From Akebia trifoliata (taxonomy: Eukaryota > Streptophyta > Magnoliopsida > Ranunculales > Lardizabalaceae), in contig CM030711.1 of assembly GCA_017979445.1 (NCBI GenBank), positions 12,245,221 to 12,309,220 of the forward strand: a stretch of 64,000 bases of DNA, in the 5' to 3' direction. Each line of letters starts with the position of its first letter. Position 1 is the first letter of the stretch. Positions 1 to 13,933 of this stretch are shown here, piece after piece. A model generated the notes under the pieces. It saw nothing but the letters and a program-made list of their open reading frames with translations. It did not search any database and was not told the origin of the DNA. The position numbers were made by a program, and so were the translations under genes.

Positions 1-514
1 TAAATGGCGTACAAAGAAAGGAAAGTTTGATCAAGTTGTTCAACACTTGGACTTCGGTAGTGGTGGGACCTGATGCATCAAGTGGACCCTTTATGGTCTG
101 CCAACAACTGTTAATTTCCTCTGTTTTAAATAACAACAAGTATAGTATAGTCTATGAAGGTTTTTTTTTTTAATAATGACGGGTGTATCTGGACTCGTAG
201 GCCCAACTAAACGTGGACGAGACAATTGGCCTCTTAGAACTCGTATCTTTCCCAAATCTGATATATGCAATATCCAACAAACTACACATACCAAATAAAT
301 TGGGAAGAATCATTATAGGTGGCAAATGAGGGGATTTGAATTGAAGACCTCACACTTTTTGTTAAAGAGGCCTTTGTCACTATGACCAATACTCATTAAT
401 TAAATGTTACACATGTTACATGTTTGGATCTACATCTTGGACCATTAGCGCACATCTTGGGATTTTGATATCTTGCGTTGATGTTCTTTCAAGTTGTTTT
501 GGGATGTTTGGCAA

Positions 515-608
515 CAAGTAGTCCAATTGTTTCATGTCATATTGTGTAAATGCAACGTTGGCAAGTAGTCCAATTGTTTCATGTCATATTGTGTAAATGC
601 AACGTTGG
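515..608. repeat. Two tandem copies of a 47-bp unit
   Basis: The unit begins CAAGTAGTCCAATTG and ends GCAACGTTGG. It is present at 515-561 and again at 562-608 with no difference that I can see, so the duplication is recent or an assembly artefact. Confidence 0.9.
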
Positions 609-1149
609 TGATTGGAGCTATTTGACTTGGACTATATTAGCCACTCTCTTTGAAAGCATAGCTTAGAAATTGGAATAATGAGCTCTATAAAGTCAGAGTG
701 ACTTATGTGCATACACATGATATTGACCATTAAATATAATGCAGTCATCTACTAGGGTTGGTGAGGAGGAAATATTTTCTTAGTTCATCCTAATAATTTG
801 GGCATAAAAATCGGTCATACTTGACCCAAAATTCGAGTGATCCAAGAATCAAAATTTTCGAGTTGGGATTTTTGAGGAGATCCGAATAAGAAAAGGAGTT
901 TATTATGGTTTAATGTCCATTGACCCCACATAAGATCCGGATTGGACACAGATCATATCCACTTGAATCTAAATGATACATTAATTCAGAACTCAAGAGC
1001 TCAACTCGTCTAAGATCCACAAATTCAAGTCAACTTAATGATTTATGAATCTATCGACTTAAAATAGTGGAAAATAAAAGAACCGGATATTTTGAAAAAG
1101 TTAACAAAATAATTTTCAAAGTAATGTAACATTTAGTTGACTTGAATTA

Positions 1150-1372
1150 GTGATATAGACATGCCCCCCTACATTTTGCTGAATATTAGAGATACCCTTT
1201 CTGTTTTGAAATTAATAACATGCATCCCTTGACCTCAGTCTTCTATGTAAATTAAGGGGAAAACAAATACTCAAATGCCACCATCTTCAATCTCTAGTAG
1301 TCTATGTACAAGGCTGAGGTCAAGGGGGTATCTCCAATATTCAACAAAACATAGGGGGCATGTCTAAATCAC
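1150..1372. mobile_element. Foldback/MITE-like element, about 220 bp
   Basis: The left arm (1150-1197, with GACATGCCCCCCTACATTTT) is the imperfect reverse complement of the right arm (about 1327-1372, with AACATAGGGGGCATGTC). A second inner pair, around CTTGACCTCAG and CTGAGGTCAAG, shows that the palindrome continues inward. There is no coding capacity. The superfamily cannot be assigned, because I could not see a clear target duplication. Confidence 0.7.
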
Positions 1373-3276
1373 CTTTTAAAATAAGGATTACAGTATACTT
1401 TGGATTGGACATTAAAAACCTTATGCAACCAAACTCAAAACCCATGACATGGAATCCAATATTGGAGCAATTTATTTACTTGGTCTAACCCTAATTAGTA
1501 TTGAAAATGGTCTTTTTGACTTGATTTCCTACTTAATTGGGTAACCTCACAGATGCTTGAATTCTAAAATATTTGCTCGACAATATTGACTAAATTTAAT
1601 TGAGTATATTATTTTTTTTTATAAAAATGAGTGTAGTATGAGACCACAAAAGTAAGCTCTAAGTTATATAGAGGTGAGGTGCAATCATGATTATAGGTCC
1701 CAAATACTTGAGATGGCCGCTAAATGGTAAAATAAGTGAAGTCAATTTGTTTAATATGATGATACTAGTCAAATTCGAATAAATAATGAGTGGGCAGCTA
1801 TGACCCGTTCCAATTATTAAAAAGAAAAATTTACAATAATTTCTTCATATTATATATACACAAAGATTGATAGTCCAATGCTCTATAGAAATGGTAGTAT
1901 TCTCCACAATTTTTATTTCTTCGAAAATATCTTTTATTATTATAATGAGAGAAGGCAGAGTAGAAGTGGTTCGACACCAAAATTTGAATTTCAAAAATGC
2001 CCTTTATCTTAACATTTAAACTTAATATAATTAGAGTCAATTTGATAAAAAATTAAGAAAATTACAATCTTATGTCCCTAAAATCATGTTGATTAGTTTT
2101 TAAAATTACAAAAATATCTTCTTTTTTTTACTATGTAATCGTCAAAATTACCCTTTAAATAATATTTTAAATTTCAAATAAGCCCTTCAGATACATGTGC
2201 GTCTACACTCTCCACATGTCACCTCTTAGTCTTTATAATGAATTATTATTTTATCACTTACTACAAAAATAATATTATAATAAATACTTACACAATAAAT
2301 ATTTTAAAAAATTTTCATTAAGATTTCGATATCTATTATAAGTAGTGGTTCCTCAAGGCCACCCGCGATGGCGTACTCTCACTTACCTAGTACATGTGAG
2401 GTGTGGGTGTTGCACATGCTAGGGGAGGGCCCATATGCCTTGGTCCATGTAGTGGCTCACCTGATCCCACTAGTTGGACATAAGTTCAGATACCCCATTA
2501 AAAAAAAATCTTATCTATCCTTGATTGAAAGGATTGTGCATTTTTTTCTTGAATCATATTTCATGACTCAAAGGAATCCAAGTCATGATATATATTGTAC
2601 TTTGAAAGTCTTTTAGGATGTTAAACTTGAGTAATATCTAAATCATTTTATCGCACTTTTAACATCTCATCTTTTTTGTTAAATTTTTAAACGTTTGTTG
2701 AATACATATTTCAAATTGTACTTAAACTGATCTTGTATTAGAAAAAATTCCATATAAAACTGATAACCATTCACGAACAACGTGAAGCTTGGCACCAAAA
2801 AAGATGTTAGCATTTTGAAACTACAACAACCATCTCTCATGATCATAGTTACGAAGTTCGGATTCAACAATTATTTGATAGGAGTTCAATTTGATTGATT
2901 TGAGTGAGTTCAAGAAACTTTTATAAGAAATTAAGAATTTATTGGAATTGTGCTTTTTTATTTCTTTTCACAATTCATCATCTCTAAAATCCCATCATTG
3001 CACTTCATTTGTGTGATTGCACTCCAAAAAATGTTGCGCTCTCAAAAAAATTAAGTCTTATTTAGAAGTGTATCTCTTAACCATTGGATAAATCATCTAT
3101 TAAAAAATTGCAAAGATACTCTTTTACACTAATCTCAGCAAAAATACAGATTATTCTAATGAAGTGCAATTTCTTGTGGTTGTAGTGCAATAGACAACTA
3201 GTGGTCTACATCAAGTCCGTCCCTTTTTAAAAATTGAGCGAATTTTAGGGATTTTTTTCCAAAATGTGGCCAACTT

Positions 3277-3603
3277 ATGTCCAAATTCTGTTTGTGTTCA
3301 TTTTAATTCCCAAACACATGCATGAATCATTTTCCAGTGAGTTTACTAGTAGGTATTTTTAATTTAAAGTGATGAATTTGTTGGTAAATTTAAAGTCAAA
3401 ATGTCATTGATTTTATAATAACGAATTCGTCGGAGTCACATGTAAATTTAAAGACAAATATCCTTATTTTTAATGACAAATTAGATAATAATTTATCAAC
3501 GAGTTCATCACTTTAAATTAAAATACCTACCAATGAATTTGCTAAAAACTGATTCATGCATATTTTTAGAATTAATATGAATTTGTGTACCGGATTCAGA
3601 ATT
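3277..3603. mobile_element. Foldback/MITE-like element, about 325 bp
   Basis: Long imperfect inverted arms are visible: CATGCATGAATCATTTT with GTAGGTATTTTTAATTTAAA on the left, and TTTAAATTAAAATACCTAC with CTGATTCATGCAT on the right. The arms run roughly 3277-3400 and 3480-3603. There is no open frame. This is probably a non-autonomous DNA element. Confidence 0.65.
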
Positions 3604-4479
3604 TCTTCATATTCAACACACAAAATATAATTCAACCTAAATTTTATTGCCACACCAATTTTTTCTAATGCCACCCCGAATTCATTAGGTAAATCACTGA
3701 CGAATGGGCACATATCTTGCGGTGTTATTAGCAAAAGTTGATGTGGCAATAGAAGTTCTCTTTTATTATAATACTCATGATCCATGTTTCATTGGCAGTT
3801 TAGTAATTACAAGGCATTCAAAGATGTTTTGTAAATCTCCCGTTCAACGCAACGTGCCTTTCTTTCTTAATTAATAAAAAAGAAAAAAAAAATTGAAAAT
3901 TATTGTTAGTGTAATGATTTTTTGACGCCCCTCTATAACACACACTCCCTTACGCCTTCGTTACATAACCGTAAATCATTTGCCTCGGGATATACATAGT
4001 GATAAATCTTTTCTTAAGTATCCCGAGACAACTATCTACAGTTGTTTGATGGGGGCGTAGATGGCCGTGAATTAGAGTGGGCGTCCTGTTATTTCAATTC
4101 TTATTATTATATATTTTAATAAGAGAGTCGTATTGAATGCAGACGATCGTGTTACACGGTTGATGTGACAATTGTACAGAAGCATGGATCATTTTCATCA
4201 GCATACACAGTAAAAGGATGTGCGATTCTCTGTCTTGGACACGTCAACCGCGTATCCAACCGTGTACGAAGACGGCGTACATTCATCATAATTCTTTAAA
4301 AAATCAAGTCCCCTCTCATTGTACCTACCTACCACCTACCAACGCTCCCGCCCTCCACTATCCACAGATTCTTACCAACTTTTAATCTCGAGGAAATTTT
4401 CAACCGTTTAGATGTAAGGATGACATGCTATCTTTTCTCTCTCATTGGGGAGACGCCAAGACTAGTCTGATTTCCCTCT

Positions 4480-4676
4480 GAATTTCTCTGCTATAAATCA
4501 AACAATCATGAACTAACTAACTTGCGCCACGTGACTATCTGACCCCTCTCTCTCTCTCTCTCTCTCTCACCTGCTACAGAGCGCCTCCTCCCTCCTTTCG
4601 GAGGAGATTCCTGCACTTTCTGCTCTCCATTCTGTCTCTGTTGGCTCGCGCACAGAGGCCACTCTCTAAGATTCAG
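4480..4676 (+). promoter_or_regulatory. Core promoter and first leader exon of the ATP-citrate lyase beta gene
   Basis: A TATA-like motif (CTATAAATC) sits at 4491-4499. A G-box (CACGTG, in the context GCCACGTGAC) lies at 4528-4533, followed by a CT dinucleotide run at about 4545-4568. The downstream GC-richer leader has no ATG and ends at a donor site CAG|GTAG at 4676/4677. The 1129-bp leader intron (4677-5805) ends TTTGCAG just before the exon that carries the start codon. Leader introns are common in strongly expressed plant housekeeping genes. The transcription start is inferred, not shown. Confidence 0.6.
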
Positions 4677-5830
4677 GTAGATTCCTCCTCTTCTCCCCTG
4701 ATTTGCGTTGGCGAACTTGTTAATTTCGTTACATTTTTGTCTGAGATCTGGTTTTTTCTATTCGAATTTCTATAATTTCTCGTTTAATTCAGGTTAGAAT
4801 CGAGAGTTACTTTTTTTAACTGGATTCCAAATGCAAGATTTGACCTTTTTTTCTTGATTCTTCCACTATTTTGAATCAAATGCTTATGTTTGAGTTGTTT
4901 TAGATCAGATTTTCATGTTAATTCAGCTTTTTTACTACAAGATCTGGTATTTTTTTTTATCTGGATGGATGTTTTAATTTGTACTGGATTCTATTGGTTT
5001 TGTTCTCTGGATTGTGTGACTTGAATTGATCTACTAATGTTTTGACTTTTATTTCATGATCTAGTAGGTTTTAGTGATGAAATTATTCTATTTTGGTGGT
5101 TTATAGGGATTTATTTCATTTGTACCTTTCTTTTTGGAAATATTATCTGAAGAATCTATTCTTCCATGATTTGAGGAATGATAGAAGTGTAGATCTGTTC
5201 TGCCCCTCTTTATTTTGTAGAAAATAGAATATTTTCTGTTTATTTTCTATCAATATGGGGCTTTAATTACTACTTATCCAGAAAAAAAAAAAAAAGAAAA
5301 AAAAAAAGAAAAATAAAAGAGCTTTACTAATTTTTCATTGATACAGATTTCCGACGTTAGGTTATGTTTCAATAGAAGTAACTGCCACTTTGATGGAGAA
5401 TGCTTTAGGCTTTAGTACTTAGCTGTTTAAAATTTGATGATCTTCACATTTGTCTATCAAATTTATGTAATTGAACGTGTGCTTTTAATTGGAATATCAC
5501 TACTTGCATACAATGTTGAAGATAAGCCTTTTTATGTGACCAATTAACATCTATCAATCTGATCAAGCTCATGGAATTGGAAAACTGATTAAAATTTTAA
5601 AGCAATAATATCTGTTTAATCTAGATAGACACTTGTGATTTTCTTGTATCAATAACTTCAAAAGGAAGATAACAATAATTGGTTGAAATTTTTCATTCTA
5701 GTTCTTGTAGCATGCTTAGGTCGCCAATTTAGGGGAGCTCAATTGCATTTTGTAAATGAGGATCCTATTCTCAATGTTGGAAGCTAACCTCATATCTGTT
5801 TGCAGGTCTGTTTGAGTGTCTTTGTACATC

Positions 5831-8800
5831 ATGGCTACGGGACAACTATTCTCCCGGACAACTCAAGCGTTATTCTACAACTACAAGCAACTTCCCATCC
5901 AACGGATGCTTGATTTTGATTTCCTTTGTGGTGGGTATTACTTTGTTCTTATTTTTCATACACTTAATACAGAATGTTTGTGTTGGAGGAGTGTTTGATG
6001 TTGATGTATAATTTCCTTCACTTATGTTTCCAGGGAGGGAAACGCCCTCTGTTGCTGGAATTATAAACCCTGGTGCTGAGGGATTTCAAAAGCTCTTTTT
6101 CGGTCAAGAGGAGATTGCCATACCAGTTCATTCAGCGTGCGTTCTTCTTTCTCCTTTATATTTCATCCTTTTCATTCTATACTGGGATTTAATAAATTTT
6201 AAGATCATGAGGGCGGAATGAATACATTTGAATTAATTGAAGAAATGACTTTCGAAAAAAATGAATGGAGGAGCCATATTTGTTCAGCTGAGCCACATTT
6301 TTGGGATTCCTTTCAAAAAGGGGAGTGTTCAATTGAATTTGTTTGCTGTTTTATATGAATATACTGTTCTTCACATTTTATTATCTCAAGTCATTGAGTT
6401 TGTGACAAGGGTCATAAAATATTTAGAAGTCAAGCTGTTATCTTTGATCACAGTTGACCTTGTTGAGTCTGACTTGTTTAATCCTTTTCTTTGAGAGTTG
6501 CTATTGGCACCCCGACTTTTACTTATTACACCCCAATTAGAATAAAAAACAGTCAATGGATGAGAATAAGTAAAAGTTGGGGTGCCAAAAGAAACTCTTT
6601 GTTATTATTATTATTATTTTTTTGTTGGATTTCTATTTGTTAGATTTAGGATTTTATATGGGCACCTAATTGTAAACAACTGTTGAAGTAGTTTGAGTGT
6701 GTTATAATGGTTTGTAATGTTGAAGTAATAACTTGAACTGAACTTTTGAATGGTGTGTTTTAATCTTAATTAGGGTGTGAAAAATAATTTAAGAAATTGG
6801 AGTGTAATAAGTGAAAGTTGGGGTGCCAATAGCAGATTTCTTTACTTTTCCATTTTCTGAATTCTAAGTTTCCTGATAGATTTTCGAATATGTTCTGCAG
6901 CATTGAGGCAGCCTGTGCTGCACATCCAACTGCTGATGTTTTCATCAACTTTGCATCATTTAGAAGGTCAGCGCCCATTTTCATAATAGTACGTTGGACT
7001 GAAAAAGGTCTCCATTGTATACTAAATGATTTCATTTGATTTATTTTCAGTGCTGCTGCCTCATCCATGGCTGCTTTGAAACAGCCAACCATTAGAGTTG
7101 TAGCTATTATAGCTGAAGGTGTTCCAGAGTCAGATACCAAGCAGTTGATTGCATATGCAAAGGCAAATAATAAGGTCAGAGACAATTGTGCAAAACCTCT
7201 GGATGGGTCATGAGGGATCTTTTTTTTTTTTTTGGCTCAAGGTCAATCACATGTGTTTCCAATTTTCCATTATAGTAATCAAATCTTATCGATTCATAGA
7301 AATGAATGCCAAGCTGTATGTGATTATATGGATCACATTGTCAACATTAGAGGAATCGGTCTTGAGGATGTATTAATTTCTGTCTAGTTTTCTTCTGTAT
7401 CTAATAATGATGGTATTTTCAGGTTGTTATTGGCCCTGCTACCGTTGGAGGCATTCAAGCTGGAGCCTTTAAGATTGGTGACACTGCTGGAACAATTGAT
7501 AATATAATCCAGTGCAAGCTTTACAGGCCTGGATCTATTGGATTTGTGTCCAAATCTGTATGTATTTATTATGGGCTGGCACCTTTTTCTTTTTATTTAT
7601 TTTAAATCTTTTCCCTTCTACACATTTTAGCATGCACTGAGCCTTACCATGGAGTTGTGACTTCGTAATTATTCTCTTGGTATTTCATTTTTGGTTTGCG
7701 AAGTTCATGTCATCGTCCAAGATGTTCTAAAGTCTTCCAGTTTTGGAATTTAAATAGGATGTAGAGTTGGGTTCTACTAGATTTATAGCACATAGACTCT
7801 AGTGGATTCTAGACATCTTGTTGTGGTTTGCGAACTCATACTTGATTGATATGGTTTAGTAATGAACCTTGCTACTCAGCTTTCAAATAACTTATCCTTG
7901 TAATGATCATTCTGATTCATTTAGGGCCAAGTATTTATAAATCATCACGACCAAATAAATGCAATTCAACTCTAATTTAGTTCGTTGTTAGTATGTCTCT
8001 GCTTCTAGTACTAATTTAATGTAATTCTATAGTAAACTCGTGCAATGTGCCTTATCATTTGGAGCAGATGAGATGATCATAAACATCCTATGGTGGGGCC
8101 AACAAGTAGTGGTTTCCAATCCCATCATAGTGTTTCCTGGTCCCTTTCATTCCAGTTTTAGGATAGTTCACTATAGATTTAGCCTTTTGAATGTTATGCA
8201 ATGGAGTGTTGGTTAACGAAATTTGATGTCTAGACAACTATTCAGATCTGAAAATGTGTTTTATGATTGCAGGGTGGTATGTCTAATGAACTTTACAACA
8301 CCATTGCACGGGTAACAGATGGACTATATGAAGGTACCTACCTACATCTTGTGGTGGTTGTTTCATTATTTTATTCCTGGCTACCATATTAGATGCAAAA
8401 TTAGGGTTTGTAGTCCGTTTCAATGAACTTCAAAACTTTTTGCAGGCATAGCAATTGGAGGAGATGTGTTCCCAGGCTCAACTCTCTCTGATCATATCCT
8501 TAGGTTCAACAATATCCCACAGGTAATTTACTTCTTACAACCTTTATAACACTGTTGAACACCCATAACATGTTTGGATCTCCTGGAATAGTAGCTTCAC
8601 TTCAGCTGGTTGTCTCTGAGTATTTATCATTTCTTTAATACAGATCATATGATACCGTAAGTTTAAGAATAGAATAGTAAAACTTACGAAAGATTTGGGC
8701 AGCATACAATGTTAATAACTTCTATAACTATCGTAATGGTTAACAATGGTCAAGTTCCGTTGTCAATATCCTTGATATTTTCATTATTTATAACTTGATG

Positions 8801-11661
8801 TTTTGAAGAACTCTAATGTTTGAGTCTGCACATTTAAGAGCATGACATCTACACTCTCCAGTTCTGTATTTTGGATATTTTGCATAGCATCAGTGATAAA
8901 TATGAATTTCTTCGTACCCTTGGGAACATTTCTTCTGATCCATGTAACATATAAGTGGACACCTTTATCATTGTGTGAAACTGATATGAATTGTTAGATC
9001 TACTTAGATATCAACACACCCATATAATTCATTCCATATGTTAAGTGAGAGTTACTAAGATGCTTTAGTTAATGTTAAAAAATATAGAAAGACTACATTT
9101 AGATAAGCTGATAATAATAGATCATGCGAAAAAAATATAGAAATAGTAAATAAATAAATAAATAATTGGATTAAATTAAGATTTTTTTTTTTGAAAAAAA
9201 TGTTACTCCTCTGACACATCAATACAATGCAATGTCTACAGAACAAACTCTTGGAAAATGAAGTGACCTTGTTACATAACTTCTGATAGTTTCTTGTCTT
9301 TCTTCAATCTATTTCTTTGATATCACTCAGGTCAAAATGATGGTTGTTCTTGGGGAACTTGGTGGACGAGATGAATACTCCCTAGTTGAAGCACTTAAAC
9401 AGGGAAAGGTCAATAAACCAGTGGTTGCTTGGGTTAGCGGAACTTGTGCACGGCTCTTCAAGTCAGAAGTGCAATTTGGTCATGCTGTGAGTTATTACCC
9501 TAATACCTAGGACTGTTCCCTTTTAATCCACCACTCTTTTAATTGTAGCATTGTTTAAATCAGGGTGCCAAAAGTGGTGGTGAGATGGAATCTGCACAAG
9601 CAAAGAATGAAGCATTAAGAGAAGCAGGAGCTGTTGTTCCCACATCATTTGAAGCATTTGAGGCCACAATTAAGGAGACATTTGAGAAACTTGTATGTGT
9701 CATCACACACTATTATTCTGCATACGGATGTTTCTTTAACATTTCTGATGCTTGGGAAAACTTATGCCATAAAACCCATCACTAGCTTATTTGGCATGAC
9801 TAATTGCTTTTTTATCTTAGATGGAAGAGGGGAAGATTACGCCGGTGAAAGAATTTAAGCCTCCTCAGATCCCCGAGGACCTGAATGTTGCAATTAAAAG
9901 CGGGAAAGTTCGGGCTCCTACTCATATTATTTCCACCATCTCAGATGACAGAGGTTTGATTTGAGGCTATCTTTTTTCACTTTATATTTAGCCATTTGAT
10001 TGAATGCTCAAAGATTCGATTCATTAAATTCTCCTTTGTTTCTATTTGCAGGCGAGGAGCCATGTTATGCTGGTGTCCCAATGTCATCCATTGTGGAACA
10101 GGGTTATGGTGTTGGTGATGTAATCTCTCTTTTGTGGTTCAAACGAAGTCTTCCTCGTTATTGTACACAGTTCATTGAGGTAGATTTGTTACAAGTGTTG
10201 AGCTTTGTTATGATCCCATTTTTCCATCTTAAATTTGCTCGCATTTAGAGTTTTAATCACTTTAGCCTTGCTATTCCTGCTAATTTTTTCTTGTACATCA
10301 AGCACTTCGTCACTAAGCAAAATTTATCTTTTTCTATATTTTTTTGTCTAATCAAAACATTTGGCTTGGTCAGATTTGCATCATGTTGTGTGCCGACCAT
10401 GGGCCTTGTGTCTCTGGTGCTCACAACACCATAGTTACAGCAAGGGCTGGAAAGGATCTAGTTTCCAGTCTCGTTGCAGGTATATTCCACTTGATATCAT
10501 CTGTCACTGTTTAATAGTTTGTTGTTCGTTCTAATAGCCATTGTCCATTTACAGGATAATTAGTTAAATTACCTAATTAGAAAATGCGAGTTCAATAAGA
10601 TTATGAACTGAATGAGTTTTTGAACAGGTTTGCTTACAATTGGACCTAGATTTGGAGGGGCCATTGATGATGCTGCTCGATACTTCAAGGATGCTTACGA
10701 CAGGGTAAGTTTTCATTGTAGTTGGCTGTTATGAAGGTTAATTGGAGAATAATTTCAGGTTATGTTAAAACATGGACACTAAGATGTTATCATAATGATG
10801 TTTCTTTTCAGGGTCTTACACCTTATGAGTTTGTTGAGAGTATGAAAAAGAAAGGCATTCGTGTACCAGGAATTGGACACAGGTATGGAGCTTATCTGAC
10901 AATCCCAGTCAGTCCATGTCTTAATCGAGTCAGAAAGTTTTCTTCATATTTATCAAGAAATGCCAGAAAAGTGATTGCTAGATCTAAACATTCAATTTCC
11001 CCTTTCATTGCAAAATTTATCTTTTGTCAATATGTCCCTTTTTCTTTTACACTTTAGATACATTGTGCTATAAATTTAAATATGAGAAATAATCTTTTAT
11101 CGTTTGCCTTGTGTTGTGTTGTGTTGGAAAAAGGATCAAGAGAGGTGACAATAGGGATAAGAGAGTGGAGCTACTACAACTCTTCGCACGCACACATTTC
11201 CCTTCTGTGAAATACATGGAATATGCAGTTCAAGTTGAAACCTACACCCTATCAAAGGCAAATAACTTGGTTCTCAATGTCGATGGTGCTATTGGGTCTC
11301 TTTTCTTGGATCTCCTCGCCGGTAGTGGAATGTTCACCAAGCCAGAGATTGATGAGATTATTGAGATAGGTTATCTGAATGGGCTCTTTGTACTGGCACG
11401 TTCCATCGGTCTGATTGGGTGAGTAGGATACTTTTTTCAGAAATGCATTCTCTTTTGTTCATCCAATAGGGGTTCAGACCCTATTGAATGTTCTTTGAGA
11501 TTCGAGTGTTTGAAATGTCCATGTTTTATTGGAACTACTTTTTATTTATATTTAACCAATCCATAATCCCTATTGGAAATTGTAGGCACACCTTTGACCA
11601 GAAGAGATTGAAGCAGCCACTGTACCGCCACCCATGGGAGGATGTTCTCTACACAAAGTGA
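5831..11661 (+). CDS. ACLB: ATP-citrate synthase (lyase) beta subunit, 16 coding exons, 608 aa
   Basis: Plant ATP-citrate lyase is a cytosolic complex of alpha and beta subunits that splits citrate with CoA and ATP into acetyl-CoA and oxaloacetate, supplying acetyl-CoA for elongated fatty acids, waxes and isoprenoids. Coding exons: 5831-5930, 6034-6136, 6901-6966, 7051-7174, 7423-7557, 8273-8333, 8446-8522, 9331-9486, 9564-9692, 9821-9953, 10052-10179, 10374-10479, 10628-10704, 10812-10882, 11134-11418, 11586-11661. All junctions are GT-AG and stay in frame, giving 608 codons plus TGA, the usual length of the plant beta chain. The N-terminal part is the succinyl-CoA-synthetase-like module, with the phospho-histidine motif FGHAGA (His about 273). 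The C-terminal part is citrate-synthase-like, with GIGHR. The start [12 protein letters not shown] matches the family start. Every expected block is present, so I regard the gene as intact. Confidence 0.97.
6495..6838. mobile_element. MITE in intron 2 of the ATP-citrate lyase gene
   Basis: The left end reads TGCTATTGGCACCCCGACTT followed by TTACTTATTACACC. The right end is its reverse complement (GTGTAATAAGTGAAAGTTGG then GGTGCCAATAGCAG). A second, inner right-hand end (GAATAAGTAAAAGTTGGGG and so on) lies at 6563-6598, so a short copy of about 105 bp seems nested in, or sharing a left end with, the longer one. Related ends occur elsewhere in the window. Confidence 0.75.
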
Positions 11662-13930
11662 TCCGTTTTCAGACAGCATGTGTAACGCCACCTGCTTTCT
11701 ACTATCTTTTTAGTTGTTAACTTTTATTCCGCAATTTTCCAGGGTGATTGTGAAAGCTTTTGACTTAATAATGTCTGTACCAGTAATCGTAGGATGCAAC
11801 ACTCTATTAGTTTCATGAGAAATGAAAGAGAGAATTCTCTATCATTTATCAATATAATTAATTCTGTTGTTCCTGATCGAGAAATGCAATTTAAAGCACC
11901 AAGATTTGAGGCTGTATTTCGTGATGGTACCTCCCCACCATGAATTGTTCATCCATGTCCAACACATGGGTCTTCCTTGGAGATCTTATAATAAAAATCA
12001 GTAACATCAAACATTCCTAATGGGCTAACTGGTCGCATCGATGATCAGGAAAAAATATATGAATCATTCAGTAATATTTTTTTTCCAGTGAAAACCACTC
12101 AAATTGTGTTCAACCTATCGGACTATCCCTATCCCCTAAACATTTAGGTGTTCAATCTATTGGATTGTCCCTGGCCTCTTGTTGTAAGCATACAAAATTA
12201 TTTGGATGAGTTTTTGTTCCAATATGTGATAAAGTAAAAGAGAGTTGATTGAGATGGTCTGAGCACATTCAACAAACGTCAATTACAACACCAGTTGAAC
12301 AAATATGCAAATTAGATATACTAAAACAGCAGAAGGAAGACAGAAGAATGAGAACGTGGATTGAGATGGTGAAAATGGATATGAACGCATTATAAATAAT
12401 GGAAGACACAACAAAATTGAATGTAGGACACATGATTTGTTTAGCTAACAATCTTTGGGAATCCTTACCTCAAGAAGGTACTGGTAGCTTCTAGAATCCT
12501 TTTTTAATTTTTTTTTTCCCAATGTTATTGATTCTCTCTATGTTAGAATGGAGTGTAGATACATGAGGTTCAATGGCTTTTGACCTTGTCTACTTAGATT
12601 TAAGAGTTATTACCAGTCAAAGAGTTAAGGTGTGAATACACACCATAAAAGGGGATTTTGAAAATTAATTTTCAAACAAATATTGACTCAAATATAATCT
12701 TCACCTAGAAGTAAAGGGTAAAGAGATTCAGATGTAAGATAATGAAGGTCTTACACATCTTGTCTCACCCACCAAATTGGTGGTTACCAAAGATTGGTTA
12801 AAATGAAGTGGATGAATCTTCTATTTATAAGTTCATGGAGACTCTTGAAGATATAAGTGTCTAAATTCCTTAACTTCAAAATATTTTCAAGAAAACATCA
12901 ATGAATGACTTCAAATACCCTCAATCAACTTGTTCTTGATGATCTTTCCACCTCCTTAAATCTTACCAATCATGGTCATCAAAGGGTAGAGGTATAATAG
13001 CTCACATGATTTTAGAGAATTCTTGTAGATGGCAAAACTGTCCATATCCTTTGAATGTGGTCATACTCTATTGAATTAGGTAGCAATGACATGCAAACTT
13101 TCTAATGATGAAAAGGTTTAAAGGTCAATTGCTTTTATAGAGTTTCAATAAACTTGAGGGTAGGAAAGGTCATAGTGCATAAGTTCTAGAGAATTCTCTT
13201 AGAAATGTAAAATGATCTAAGTCTTGGATTTTACATGTAAAAGGTTGGGATGATGTGTTTTTTTTCATGAGTCATTCTTAAGATTTAATGAGTCTTGACC
13301 CATAATCAATTACCCTAATATAGTCTCAACAAACTAAGGATAAAAAAGTAATAAACTATTTACGAGGATCAAGAGTGACCATAGGTCAAGGTTGGAAGAA
13401 AAACACAATTTACACAAAAATCAAACTTTGGTAATTAAGCAATCATTAAAGAAAGGGTAGAGTGAGAATTTAACTTGAGTTTTCTTGAAAAACAAGAGAT
13501 TAAGAGGGTTTAAATGTCAATTCCCCTTAAGCAAATTTGTAGCACTCAAGTGCACAAATCTCAATGATAATAGACCAATTGTCGGGACCTTTGGTTAGAG
13601 AAGTTCAGTACAAAAAATACTAAAGTCGATGACTTGCCCAAGTTTCAACGTAAAATTTACTAAGATCATGTGTGAGTCATCGACTCAAAGGAAAATTAGC
13701 ATAGGTCATGGGTAACCCACGACCAAACTTAATTTTAAGCTTTGGAAACTTGATTTTGAAGAGTTGGGCTCTATTGAGATGGGCCTTACTTGGTTAAATT
13801 GAAACCTTTTGAAATGGACTGCTCTTTGCTGAATTTCGAGAACTCTCAGTCTTGGTCCGATCAAGTTGGGGGTGTCTACATGGGGTAAATGACATATTGA
13901 AATTTCAGAACCTCTAGGGTCATTATTTTC
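11662..13930. other. 3' flank of the ATP-citrate lyase gene and intergenic DNA
   Basis: The first 200 bases hold the probable 3' untranslated region, but no single poly(A) signal stands out. The rest is AT-rich and I see no gene, RNA or structured repeat in it. Confidence 0.5.
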
Positions 13931-13933
13931 TAA

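Larger units (their letters stand above)
1..4400. other. Intergenic region left of the ATP-citrate lyase gene
   Basis: No convincing coding region was found on either strand; the open frames here are short, lack splice context and match no family I recognise. The stretch is AT-rich and contains a 47-bp tandem duplication and two foldback elements, listed separately. A short element with imperfect ends reading GCCACACCAA and TTGATGTGGC lies near 3648-3757. Confidence 0.6.

Noticed and set aside
2368..2616. 82-codon plus-strand open frame MAYSHLPSTCEVW and on
   Set aside because: Isolated, no splice context, no family recognised and no promoter. Probably chance or an old repeat.
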